Below are positions 1 through 9,851 of a DNA stretch of 64,000 nucleotides, one piece after another. The first letter of the stretch is position 1. Each line of letters opens with the position of its first letter. Source of the DNA: Hordeum vulgare subsp. vulgare (taxonomy: Eukaryota; Streptophyta; Magnoliopsida; Poales; Poaceae); the NCBI RefSeq assembly GCF_904849725.1, contig NC_058521.1, forward strand, positions 430,794,676-430,858,675. Direction: 5' to 3'. Under the pieces are notes generated by a model. That model was not told where the DNA came from and did not search any database. It was given only the letters and a program-made list of their open reading frames with translations. Both the position numbers and the translations under genes were made by a program.

Positions 1-142
1 TGTTTTTCTGGTGTTACAATCAACACCCCTACGGTGTCTTTTATACACGTCCACAAGGGACTATGGGAATAGACTAGGACTAGGAATCCTAATACTACTA
101 GGACTCGGTTTGGCTTTCTTTCCTAGTCCTAAAGAAACAACA
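1..142 (-). mobile_element. copia-like LTR end (fragment)
   Basis: On the minus strand the segment starts with TGTTGTTTC at 142 and carries a TATA-like GTGTATAAAAG at about 40-50, followed by an AT-rich stretch with short CCTAGT/ACTAGG repeats. This is the look of a small copia LTR read right to left. The left end lies outside the window, so its partner LTR and TSD cannot be checked. It stops about 11 bases from the end of the reading frame to its right, so it probably inserted into or just after that exon. Family not assigned. Confidence 0.45.
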
Positions 143-152
143 TGATTAACTT

Positions 153-422
153 CTACAGGTGCGCCCCCAGGTCGTGCGCGTTCACGACCGCCACCACGGC
201 CAGCGCCACGCCGGCCACGGCGAGCCCGGTGTCCCTGGGGCCAATACCGTCCTCGGACGCGCACAGCGCCGCGAGCCCCGCGGCCAGGAGCAGGGTCCCG
301 AACATGTACGCGCCGACGTTGATGTACTCCCACCGGCGCACTGCCAGTGCCGGCCCGTACAGCCGCGCCTCCCTCGCCGTCGCGACCTTCACCATTCCCC
401 CTGGCCAGTCGAAGGGGATCAA
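153..422 (-). pseudogene. exon of a small two-helix membrane protein gene, probably truncated
   Basis: An 89-residue reading frame starting MIPFDWPGG. It has a basic, aromatic segment (about residues 14-34), a hydrophobic stretch at about 35-55 and a second at about 67-83, then AVVNAHDLGAHL before a stop. GC content is high, as in many grass first exons, and unlike the flanking repeats. I read it as an uncharacterised plant membrane protein; the residues before each helix look constrained, but I cannot name the family with certainty. The frame ends next to a transposon LTR (1-142), so either downstream exons lie beyond the window or the insertion cut the gene. The start was chosen as the only ATG ahead of the constrained part. 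Confidence 0.5.
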
Positions 423-997
423 GCAGAGCTCATTCCAGGCTGCTCCGTGGACGCGTTACTGCGGACGCCAAGTAGTTAAGTAGCCAAAAACCGCGGCGGG
501 TGGGAGTAAATGCGGCGACGGGAGTGGGGGGCGGCGGAGATGGATGCGTTGGCGGCGTTTGGGAGGAGCACGCGTGGCGCCATGCATGGGGAGACGGCGA
601 ACAGGTGGTCTCTGGCTGTCTGCTTTGCTCCCAGGTGGAGTCATCTTTTTGACCAAAGGAAACAAGGGCACATGCAGACCAAGTGTTTGGTTGCGATGCT
701 ACATGTGGCCTTTTTTCTAGGCAATGCTACACGTGGCGTTTCATATGTGTTGTGCGCCACGTACTACCAAGTACCCACGCAACATCTTTAACTTTTGTGC
801 TGCCGTACGTGCCTTGCTATCTCTCCCTAATAATAATAAAGCAAATAGGGTTTCTGGTCGTCCGTCATCGAAAATACCCCTGAAGTTGGCATAAATTATC
901 CACCATGCCACCCGTAAGTCAAAAACGGTTCGGTTTTTCTTAAGTCACCGCGCGACGCGTATTCCTTATAGCGACCTATGCCATTCTATATCAACTG
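423..997. other. upstream region of the membrane-protein exon, no gene seen
   Basis: GC-rich up to about 600 (possible 5' untranslated and proximal promoter of the minus-strand exon), then AT-rich. Two similar short units, GATGCTACATGTGGC near 697 and AATGCTACACGTGGC near 724, form an imperfect direct repeat. No open frame with family-like composition and no clear TATA box in the minus direction. Confidence 0.4.
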
Positions 998-999
998 TC

Positions 1000-1075
1000 G
1001 AACACTAGCGGGATGGAGTGAGCCTTACTCTTCTAACCTGAAGACCCAGGTTCGAATCCCTTTACTCCTTTTTTT
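1000..1075 (+). other. tRNA-like pol III relic (A box, B box, T-run)
   Basis: An A-box-like TAGCGGGATGG lies at 1006-1016 and a perfect B box GGTTCGAATCC at 1049-1059. Between them is a 5-bp hairpin TCTTC/GAAGA (1029-1033 with 1040-1044) in the anticodon-arm position. A run of seven T follows at 1069-1075, as in a pol III terminator. The acceptor ends (1000-1006 and 1062-1068) do not pair, the T stem has only two good pairs and the anticodon-like loop has six bases, so this is not a functional tRNA. It is probably a dead tRNA copy or the head of a SINE. Confidence 0.4.
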
Positions 1076-1130
1076 ACTTTTCTATGCTTTTTCCCTTTTT
1101 TTTCCTTTTCTATATGCTTTTTTCCTTTTC

Positions 1131-1366
1131 TAACGAGTACATGTTTCACACAGTGTAATAATTCGATCCGAATTCTTTGTTCAACTTCTCTACACTTTTT
1201 TGGCAGATTAAATACTTTTTAAAATATTCATATATTACAACTTTTTTTTCCTTTTTTAACGAGTACATGTTTCACACAGTGTAATAATTCGGTCCGGATT
1301 CTTTGTTTAACTTCTCTACACTTTTTTGGCAGATTAAATACTTTTTAAAATATTCATATATTACAA
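1131..1366. repeat. tandem duplication, period 126 bp
   Basis: The unit starting TAACGAGTACATG at 1131 returns at 1257 and matches to the ATATTACAA that ends each copy (1131-1240 and 1257-1366). There are only a few substitutions, mostly C/T or G/A. The sequence between the copies is T-rich. Confidence 0.9.
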
Positions 1367-1406
1367 AAATAGTTAATCATGTTAATCGTTTCAAAGTAGT
1401 TAACAC

Positions 1407-1564
1407 TTTTTTTTATACAATAGACATTTTCAAGAGAATAAAAAAGGCTCTGGCCGGCATATTATGGAGCATGCTGCCTATACATAGTTTTTTACACAAT
1501 AGACATTTTCAAGGAAATAGAAAAGGCTCTGGCCGGCATATTATGAAACGTGCAGCCTATACAT
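1407..1564. repeat. tandem duplication, period 79 bp
   Basis: The core AGGCTCTGGCCGGCATATTAT occurs twice, each preceded by TAGACATTTTCAAG (1421 and 1500) and followed by GCCTATACAT. The two copies are adjacent and well matched. Confidence 0.85.
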
Positions 1565-1583
1565 GTCCAATAGGCGCTGCACC

Positions 1584-1715
1584 GTGATTGGTTTATTAAT
1601 AAGCGATCTGTTAATTGCAACGAACGTGGGAGTGGCGCACTGGTTGGTGTGATTGGTTTATTCATAAGCGATCCGTTAAATTGCAACGAATGTGGGGGTG
1701 GCGCATTGGTTGGGG
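1584..1715. repeat. tandem duplication, period 65 bp
   Basis: The unit GTGATTGGTTTATT (1584 and 1649), followed by AAGCGAT, TTGCAACGAA and GTGGCGCA, is present twice in a row. This is the third neighbouring tandem duplication within 600 bp. Confidence 0.85.
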
Positions 1716-2261
1716 TACCAAACTTCTACATACACCTAAGATCCAGATTTGAGTCCTGCATATCTCACTTTTTTGTTCATTTTTTAAATCGGGCAAGTAC
1801 ACACATATGACTTGGCGGGAAGCACATAAAATGTAATTTGGTATTATATGGATCAGTCCATCTCAAGTATTTTCAATCACTGAATATTTTAGATCAGGCC
1901 AAGGAGAACTATACCTTTTATGATTCTACATGAAAAACACATATGGGGATGTATCTGGTGCACCGGATCCCCGTTGCACATTCTAAAATGTTCAGAAAAA
2001 TTCAAAAAAAAATAGTGCATTGACACATAAATGTATGTTGCCACAAAAAATCAAATCAAAATTCAAAACATTGCCTATAGTGTCGAAATTGAAGATGGAT
2101 CACTGTTTCTACTACAAACGACGTGGACGATTAGGATTGATCACGTTTGTTGTTAATAGATGGATATTGTGGGCGTATAGAAAAAATGCAATACAAATAG
2201 AACACCATGTATGTAAGGATTTGTTTTACCCGTTGCAACGTTCGGGCAATTTTTGCTATTA
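1716..2261. other. AT-rich intergenic sequence, no gene seen
   Basis: Low-GC DNA with poly-A-like runs near 2000-2060. It ends in CCCGTTGCAACG and GGGCAATTTTTGCTA just before the truncated gypsy LTR. That end resembles recurring terminal sequences of grass transposons, but no inverted repeat or TSD could be matched, so no element is called. Confidence 0.4.
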
Positions 2262-2345
2262 TGTATAATGCATGTATGTATTGCGTATGTATGTATCGCG
2301 TATGTATGAGAGTATGTATTGTGTATATATGCATGTATGTAAAAA
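2262..2345. repeat. (ATGT)n-type microsatellite in gypsy-1 LTR
   Basis: Imperfect ATGT/GTAT repeats, also present in the partner LTR at 20711-20795. It was therefore part of the element before insertion rather than a later expansion. Confidence 0.8.
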
Positions 2346-3462
2346 ATACAATGTGTATATGTGTTATATATGTATGTGGCCTATGTTACTTACCGGTGGG
2401 GCCAAACCCCCACGCCCACTGACAGGGAGGCCCGACACCCGCTGTTAAAAAATGATAATAAGAATAAAATATAAAAATAAAAATACGTTTTTATTAAATA
2501 AAGAAATAGATATATTATTTAATTAATTAAATGGATAATTAAGTAATTAGAATAACTAGAGTATGGCACGTGGGTCCCCCTCACTAAATTAATCTCATTA
2601 ATTAATATTTAACCTTAATTAAAAACTAAGTCTATGACGCATGGGACCCACTGGTCAGTTGACCAGTCAACTGCTGATGTCAACATGACATCATGCTGGT
2701 GTCATAATTGCTTTTAATCAATTTAATTAAATCTGTTTTTAATTCCTAAATATTGAATAAAACTTTAAAAATTAATATAAAATAATCTGTAAGTCAGATC
2801 AAAATATTTTTAACATGAAAGTTGATCAGCAGAACGAGACGAACCCGGATACGCGGTCTATTCGTCTGCCACGCGTCTCTAGCATAGCAAACGTGGAACT
2901 TTTTCACCGTTTTTCATCTGACCGGTAGAAGCGAGAGACCCGGGAAATATCATCTGATATTTTCCCGATCCGTCTATGACGGATGTTACTGCGTTAGGTC
3001 ACCCTAGCTCGGTGTAATACCTTGTCATGCTTTGTTGTGTGTTTGCTTGCTCTCTTATTTATTATGTTTCCCCATCGTTATTTCCTTTCTGGTAGACCCC
3101 GAGAACGACGATGATCCGGTGATCGACTACTCTCCGGTCGAGGAACCGTTTTGTCTGCAGGGCAACAAGGCAAGCAAACTCCCCTTGATCATTCCTATAT
3201 CGCCTATGACTTTCTTCCTACTGCTTGCATTAGTATTTTGCTACTGTTGTAGTTAGCTCCTATATCTGATGCATAGCCTATTTTTCATGAACTGCTACTT
3301 TTAGTACTGTACCTTTAATCTACTTAGTATAGGTGGAGCAGTCATCCCTTCTGACCCCGTAGTCCAGTTGCCCCGCTTTGTTTTCAAATCTCAATCCCTG
3401 GTCGACGAGCCAGTCCCAACACAACACATACACCCCCTTAGTTGTACGGCGCTACAGAGCCA

Positions 3463-3849
3463 TGCCCGTAGCCGATTCCGCCCGCAGCAGCCAATGCTTG
3501 TCCGAGCTCCTCGAGCACCGGCCGGTTGTCGGAGCGCCACCGTAGCACCGCCCTCTGTCATGCCCGCGTCGTTAGCCGCACCTCGCTTGCCCACCGGCCA
3601 TCTGCGACTTCTCCTCTGCCCCGCTGCCTCGCAGCTCCCCATGGCAGCCGCTGCAGGAGCCCGGCCGGAGGTGGCCTTGGCCCGCCGGATCCGGCGAGAT
3701 CCAGGCCAGCCAACCTCCGCCCCGTGCTGCTCGCCGACCCTGTTAATCCCACCGTCCCGCCGTCCCTAGGCCGTCGGGGCCTCCCGTGGAAGCTCCGCCG
3801 CCGCTGCTCGGTCAAGCATGAGCCGGTTCTCTCTCGCCCCGTTGACCGC
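3463..3849. other. GC-rich segment of unknown origin between LTR and nested element
   Basis: About 387 bp of CG-rich sequence with no counterpart at the matching point of the partner LTR, which instead has about 80 bp of unrelated sequence near 22420-22500. Long frames exist on both strands but look like composition effects: proline, arginine and alanine rich with no motif. It resembles the GC-rich part of a gypsy LTR but could not be aligned to any in the window. Confidence 0.4.
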
Positions 3850-4929
3850 TGATGTTAGCTGTGCTTCCCCGGCAACGGCTACAGGAATAGTCGTGTCGAC
3901 GGCACCAGGAATCCTTCTGCTACGACTATGGAGCCTTGTGTTGGTGTTCCCTCTAAGCAGAAAGGGTGATGTAGCACAGCGGTGGTAAGTATTTCTCTCA
4001 GTTTGAGTACCAAGGTATCAATCCAGTGGAGGAGTATCACAAGATCCTGCACAAACACAAAAAGCTTGCTCCCAACGCTATGAAGGGGTTGTAAATCCCT
4101 TATAGATTGTTTGCCAAGTGAGAACTGAAAGCAACAAAGTAACAAAACAAAGTAAAAGCGGAGGTGTAAACGATGGATGTGAATAGACCCGGGGGCCGTA
4201 GTGTTTACTAGTGGCTTCTCTCATGAAAGTAAGTAGACGGTGGGTGAACAAAATACTGTCGAGCAATTGATAGAACCGAGCAAAGTCATGACGATATCTA
4301 TGGCAATGATTATATCTATAGGCATCACGTCCAAAACAAGTAGGCCGATACTGTCTGCATCTACTACTATAACTCCACACGTCGACCGCTATCCAACATG
4401 CATCTAGTGTATTAAGTCCAAAAGAACAGAGTAACGCCTTAAGCAAGATGACATGATGTAGATGGACAATCTCATATCAACGACAGAGCCCATCTTGTTA
4501 CCCTTGATGGCAACTACTTAATGTGTGCCTTGCTGCCCCTACTGTCACTGGGAAAGGTCACCACATGTAGAACCCAAAACCAAGCACTTCTCCCATTGCA
4601 AGAATCATGGATCTAGTTGGCCAAACAAAACCCAAGACTCGGAGAGACTTACAAGGATATCAAATCATGCATATAAGAAATCACCAAGACTCAAATATAT
4701 ATCATATTTGATCTGATCACAAATCCACAATTTATCGGATCTCGACAAACACACAGCCAAAGAAGATTACATCGGATAGATCTCCATGAAGATCATGGAG
4801 AACTTTGTATTGAAGATCCAAGAGAGAGAAGAAGCCATCTAGCTACTAACTACGGACCCGTAGGTCTGAAGTGAACTACTCACGAGTCATTGGAGGGGCG
4901 ATGATGATGATGAAGAAGCCCTCCAACTC
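3850..4929 (-). repeat. element A 3' LTR, truncated
   Basis: Nearly identical to 6790-7869 with about 2% scattered differences by eye. It stops at CTCCAACTCC, where the other copy continues for about 490 bp more. The missing part includes the LTR start and the TATA region, so this copy has no promoter. The junction runs straight into gag-frame sequence. Confidence 0.85.
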
Positions 4930-6555
4930 CCACTCATCACGAAGTTTTCTAGGTATAGAGACTTCTAGTTCGAGCTTCTCTTCAAGAGATTTCATCATAG
5001 CATCTACGATATGCGCGGTAAAGGCTTTGCTTTGGCTATAAGCATGTGGAGAGTTTGCAATGGATTGCATCAAAGAAATGCATTCAAACACGGAGCAATT
5101 ATCATAATTGAATTCCTTGAAATCCAAAGTGGGAGTTTCATTACTACCCAAAATTTTGACTTCTTCTACTCCACTCTCCACACCTTTATCATCAAGATAG
5201 GTGGACTTCGAATCATTGGGGAGTTTTTCAACCAAAGTGGATTCAAATCCAGACCCTCCATAAATAGGTTTGACACGCAAAAACAAAGATTCTAGAGGAG
5301 ACACACCAAGCACTTTAAGATCTCCATGATTTGCATCACTAGAACGCACCCTTTTAAACCATTCATGCCTAGCGCGAATTTGGGCGGTTCTTTATTTGCT
5401 CTCATTCATGGAGACACGCATAGCTTTCAAAGTTTCATCCAAGTTGACCTTGGGAGGAGCGCACCTAACTTTCAAAGCATCAATATCACAAGACATCCTA
5501 TCAACGCTCTTAGCCAAATCGTCAATTTTGAGTAGTTTTTCCTCTATGGACGCATTGAAAATCTTTTGAGAGTTAATGAACTCTTTGATATTACTCTCTA
5601 AATTAGAGGGTAATTTGTTGTGATTTCCATAAGTGTTGTTGTAGGAATTGCAACAATTGTTATAGGAGTTACTAGGAAAAGGCCTAGGAACATAGTTTCC
5701 TCTAAAAGCATCGTTGTTGCAGAAATTGTTCCTACCAACAAAATTCACGTCCAAACTAGCGTTGCTACTCTCAATCAAAGAAGATAGTGGCATGTCATTA
5801 GGATCTACGGTAGCGTTTCTACTAGCAACCAAATTCATCAACTCGTCCATCTTAGCACTAAGCAAGTTAGTTTCTTCTATAGCGTGCACCTTTTTGCTAG
5901 CAGGCGACCTTTCAGTGTGCCACTGAGAGTAGTTGGTCATGATATTGTCTAGGAGTTTTGTAGCGTCTCCTAACGTGATTTCCATGAACGTTCCACCTAA
6001 GGCGGAGTCCAAGATATTGCGAGAAGTGAAATTCAAGCCAGCGTAAAAGATTTGTATAATCATCCACAAACTCAAGCCATGAGCGGTACAATTTCTAATC
6101 ATAAGCTTCATCCTCTCCCAAGATTGTGCAACGGGTTCATGATCAAGTTGCTTGAAATTCATGATATCGTTACGTAAGGAGATGATCTTAGCCGGCGGAA
6201 AATACTTGGATATGTAAGCATCTTTGCACTTATCCCAAGAATCGATACTATTTTTAGGCAAAGAAGAAAACCAAGTTTTTGCACGATCTTACAACGAGAA
6301 AGGAAAAAGTTTCAACTTAATCACGTCATTATCCACATCTCTTTTCTTTTGCATGTCACAAACCTCAATGAAGGTATTGAGATGGGACGCGGCGTCTTCA
6401 CTAGGAAGGCCAGAGAATTGCTCTTTCATAACAAGATTCAGCAAAGCTGCGTAGATTTCATACGATTCCGCACTAGTGGTGGGAGCAATCGGAGTACTAA
6501 TAAAATCATTATTATTAGTGCTCGAGAAGTCACAAAGTTTGGTGTTTTCAGCCAT
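4876..6555 (-). pseudogene. gag polyprotein of element A (broken)
   Basis: One reading frame of about 560 codons from MAENTKLCDFSS at 6555. Residues about 40-240 are the retrotransposon gag domain, with the motif pattern FPFSL, then a stop, then W-F-S-L-P, SWDKCKDAYISKYFP and a QSWERMK helix. The middle is Asn/Ser-rich. Two in-frame stops (6289-6291 and 5392-5394) break it. The C-terminal end at 4929 is fused by deletion to LTR sequence, adding the LTR-encoded tail EGFFIIIIAPPMTRE. No zinc knuckle is seen, as is common for Athila-lineage gag proteins. Capsid role is family knowledge; non-function is inferred from the stops. Confidence 0.8.
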
Positions 6556-6762
6556 GATGACTTCAACAAACAAACAAGCACACAAGCAAGCAAGAAAACC
6601 GGCAAAGGAAAACGACAAAGGCAAAAGAAAACGGCAAAGGAGAAAGTAAAATGAAAGCGACAAATGTGAAGTGGGGGAGAGGAAAATGAGAGGCAACTGG
6701 AAACAAAAGTAAACGCAAGAGATGAGTTTGTGAGACCTACTTGGATAGATCTTGATCTCTCC

Positions 6763-6780
6763 TCCCCGGCAACGGCACCA
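6763..6780 (-). promoter_or_regulatory. primer binding site of element A (tRNA-Asp type)
   Basis: On the minus strand TGGTGCCGTTGCCGGGGA begins about 9 bases after the LTR end. It differs by one base from the TGGCGCCGTTGCCGGGGA at N1 (47166-47183). A second, similar motif lies inside the LTR at about 6808-6820. Confidence 0.8.
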
Positions 6781-6789
6781 AAATACTTC

Positions 6790-8357
6790 TGATGTTAGCT
6801 GTGCTTCCCCGGCAACGGCGATAGGAATAGTCGTGTCGACGGCACCAGGAATCCTTCTGCTACGGCTATGGAGCCTTGCGTTGGTGTTCCCTCGAAGCGG
6901 AAAGGGTGATGTAGCACAACGGTGGTAAGTATTTCCCTCAGTTTGAGAACCAAGGTATCAATCCAGTGGAGGAGTATCACAAGATCCTGCACAAACACAA
7001 AACGCTTGCTCCCAACGCTATGAAGGGGTTGTCAATCCCTTATAGATTGTTTGCCAAGTGAGAACTGAAAGCAACAAAGTAACAAAGCAAAGTAAAAGCG
7101 GAGGTGTAAACGATGGATGTGAATAGACCCGGGGGCCGTAGTGTTTACTAGTGGCTTCTCTCATGAAAGCAAGTAGACGGTGGGTGAACAAATTACTGTC
7201 GAGCAATTGATAGAACCGCGCAAAGTCGTGACGATATCTATGGCAATGATTATATCTGTAGGCATCACGTCCAAAACAAGTAGACCGATACTGTCTGCAT
7301 CTACTACTATTACTCCACATGTCGACCACTATCCAACATGCATCTAGTGTATTAAGTCCAAAAGAACAGAGTAACGCCTTAAGCAAGATGACATGATGTA
7401 GATGGACAATCTCATATCAACGACAGAGCCCATCTTGTTACCCTTGATGGCAACTACTTAATGTGTGCCTTGCTGCCCCTACTGTCACTGGGAAAGGTCA
7501 CCACATGTAGAACCCAAAACCAAGCACTTCTCCCATTGCAAGAATCATAGATCTAGTTGGCCAAACAAAACCCAAGACTCAGAGAGACTTACAAGGATAT
7601 CAAATCATGCATATAAGAAATCACCAAGACTCAAATATATATCATATTTGATCTGATCACAAATCCACAATTTATCGGATCTTGACAAACACACAGCCAA
7701 AGAAGATTACATCGGATAGATCTCCATGAAGATCATGGAGAACTTTGTATTGAAGATCCAAGAGAGAGAAGAAGCCATCTAGCTACTAACTACGGACCCG
7801 TAGGTCTGAAGTGAACTACTCATGAGTCATTGGAGGGGCGATGATGATGATGAAGAAGCCCTCCAACTCCAAAGTCCCCTCCGGCAGGGCGCCGGGAAGG
7901 GTCTCCAGATGAGATCTCGCGGAAACGGAAGCTTGCGGCGGCGGAAAAGTATTTTCGAGGCTCCCCTGATTTTTTGCTGTATTTTAGGGAATATATAGGC
8001 CAAAGATCTAGGTCAGGGGGGCGGCCAGGGAGGCCTCAAGCCGTGCCACCGCCGCCTCCCCTGGTGGCGGAGTGGGGGCTTGTGGGCTCCCTGGAGCCCT
8101 CCTGGCTTGGCCCACACGCCTCGTGATCTTCTTCCGTTCGGGAAAAAAATCATTTCGGGGATTTTATTCCGTTTGGACTCCGTTCCAAAATCAGATATGA
8201 AAAGAGCCAAAAAACACAGGAAAAACAGGAACTGACACTTGGCACTGAATTAATAAGTTAGTCCCAAAAAAGATATAAAAGGTACATAAAACATCCAAAG
8301 ATGACAAGATAACAGCATGAAACCATCAAAAATTATAGATACGTTTGAGACGTATCA
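6790..8357 (-). repeat. element A 5' LTR, complete
   Basis: Runs from TGATACGTCTC (8357 on the minus strand) to ACATCA (6790). A TATA-like CCTATATATTCCC lies near 7990-8000. A GC-rich segment with CCACAAGC/GCTTGTGG-type inverted repeats lies near 8030-8110. Its right flank GTTAT fits the gypsy-1 LTR (GTTATTGAGGG in the partner copy), so this side of the insertion is undisturbed. Confidence 0.85.
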
Positions 8358-9837
8358 GTTATCAAGGGTAATTTCTCTTTCACCATTTCCGATGATGCCT
8401 CTGTCGTGCAACCCCTCAAGTGTGGGACCCTCGAGGGTGATTCCTCTAAGTCCACCTTGACGGATACATCGTTCGGAATCCAACAAGGGTGATACCTCGG
8501 ATTCCCCCCGATGTTACAACCACACAGTTACTCGACCATGTTACTGGGATCATTGGTGATTAGTTGTTAGACGAGTGGATTCCCGCCAGATTGTGTCGAT
8601 GGACTAATTAAAATGATAATCGATTTGGGTATTTGATCTGGGTTGGTCGGAAGGCCCTTATTACGCACTAACCGTCTGCGTGGGAAGAATTATGGGTACT
8701 CGACGTCGCGGTATCAGCCGAAGCTCATCAGACGTCAGTGATGTAGCGGCGCGTGCCCGAGTGGTCCTGAGATGCATCGCTCTTGTATTAAGGGGTGCTA
8801 AGACTGACGTTGGCCGCCCTCGCATCATGCAGGAGCGCGGAGGGGAAGTAGGCCCATGAACCCTCTGTGCTTAGGAGTTAGACCAACGGGCTGGCCTCTC
8901 TGCTGAGCTTAGGTGGGGCTGCGACGTGTCGATATTCCGAGGCCGGACAGGACCCAAAAAAGTGTGTCCGGCCAGAGTGTTATTGAGCGCGTCAGGGAAT
9001 ATGTTGTGCACCCCTGCAGGGAAGAAGTTATTTATTCGAATAGCCGTGTTCACAGTTACAGGACGACTTGGAGTTGTGCCCCGATCTTATACAACTACAA
9101 TCGTTACTTAACTGGATTTTAGTTGCCCCGGGATCGCTTCCTCGCAGGGAGTCGAGGGAGGATCTCTGGGCGTGACCTCACTTTAATATTTCTACAACAA
9201 TATGACTTTTATTTGTGTTCCCTGTTCTACTCTCGTCTATTGCTGCAAGACCCTAAAGATGCTAGTCTTTGATAGGACTAGGCCTTCTCTCTCTATTCTC
9301 GCATTGCTGGAGTGAGTCCACATATAACCACCCCCTTCTTTGATACTGATGCATACTTAGCATAGTTCTGATGTAAGCCTTGCGAGTACTTTGGATGAGT
9401 ACTCACCGTTGCTTTGCTCCCCATTGTCCCCTTGATCCGTTGTTGCGACCAGATGATGGAGCCCAGGAGATGGAGTTTCCTGCCGACGTCTGCCCCCCGT
9501 TGGTGTCTTCTTCGTGGAGGTCGCTGAAGACCAGGAGTTGTTAGGAGGTTCCCAGGCAGGAGGCCTCGCCTCGTTCGATCGTGTTTCTTTTGTGCTAGCC
9601 TTCTCTAAGGCACCTCATGTTTTATGTCTGTACTCAGATATTTGTTGCTTCCGCTGACTCGTGTGTTTATCGAGATTTTGTATTCTAGCCCTTGAGGCCC
9701 CTGGCTTGTAATATGAAGCTTGTATTATTTTATTTGTGTCTAGAGTTGTGTTGTGATATCTTCCCGTGAGTCCTTGAGTTTGATCATACGCATTTGCATG
9801 TATGATTAGCGTACGATTAAACGGAGGGCGTCACAAG

Positions 9838-9851
9838 TTGGTATCATAGCC
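9838..9851 (+). promoter_or_regulatory. gypsy-1 primer binding site (initiator tRNA-Met type)
   Basis: TTGGTATCATAGCC lies two bases after the LTR end GTCACA. It differs by one base from the usual TTGGTATCAGAGCC complement of tRNA-iMet. Confidence 0.8.

Larger units (their letters stand above)
3850..8357 (-). mobile_element. Athila-like element A, gag only, internally deleted
   Basis: Direct repeats 3850-4929 and 6790-7869 are the LTRs of an element read right to left. The complete right LTR (6790-8357, 1568 bp) begins on the minus strand with TGATACGTCTC and ends with ACATCA. The PBS at 6763-6780 matches the tRNA-Asp type site of Athila-lineage elements. Inside is one gag frame with two stops; protease, RT and integrase are absent because internal sequence is joined directly to the truncated left LTR at about 4929. 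The flanks do not match (ACCGC versus GTTAT), so there is no TSD. LTR style resembles Triticeae families such as Sabrina, WHAM or Fatima; exact family not assigned. Confidence 0.8.
2262..9835 (+). repeat. gypsy-1 5' LTR, truncated at its start and split by an insertion
   Basis: 2262-3462 matches 20711-21657 plus 22295-22413, and 8358-9835 matches about 22500-23977. The LTR end GGCGTCACA is followed two bases later by the primer site. The part corresponding to 14452-15329 and 20353-20710 of the other LTR is missing, so the junction at 2262 is a deletion or recombination breakpoint. Interior sequence is a GC-rich filler (3463-3849) and an Athila-like element (3850-8357). By eye the two gypsy-1 LTRs differ by several substitutions per 100 bp, so the element is not young. 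Confidence 0.85.

Noticed and set aside
1000..1068. Functional tRNA gene
   Set aside because: Acceptor stem does not pair, T stem is mostly unpaired and the anticodon-like loop has six bases.
2207..2422. Tyr/Cys/Met-rich small protein frames (also near 20713-20960)
   Set aside because: They translate the ATGT microsatellite of the gypsy-1 LTR and occur in every frame.
3368..3852. Frames of 80-130 codons in the GC-rich segment
   Set aside because: All frames are open because stop codons are rare at this GC content; no motif and no consistent frame.
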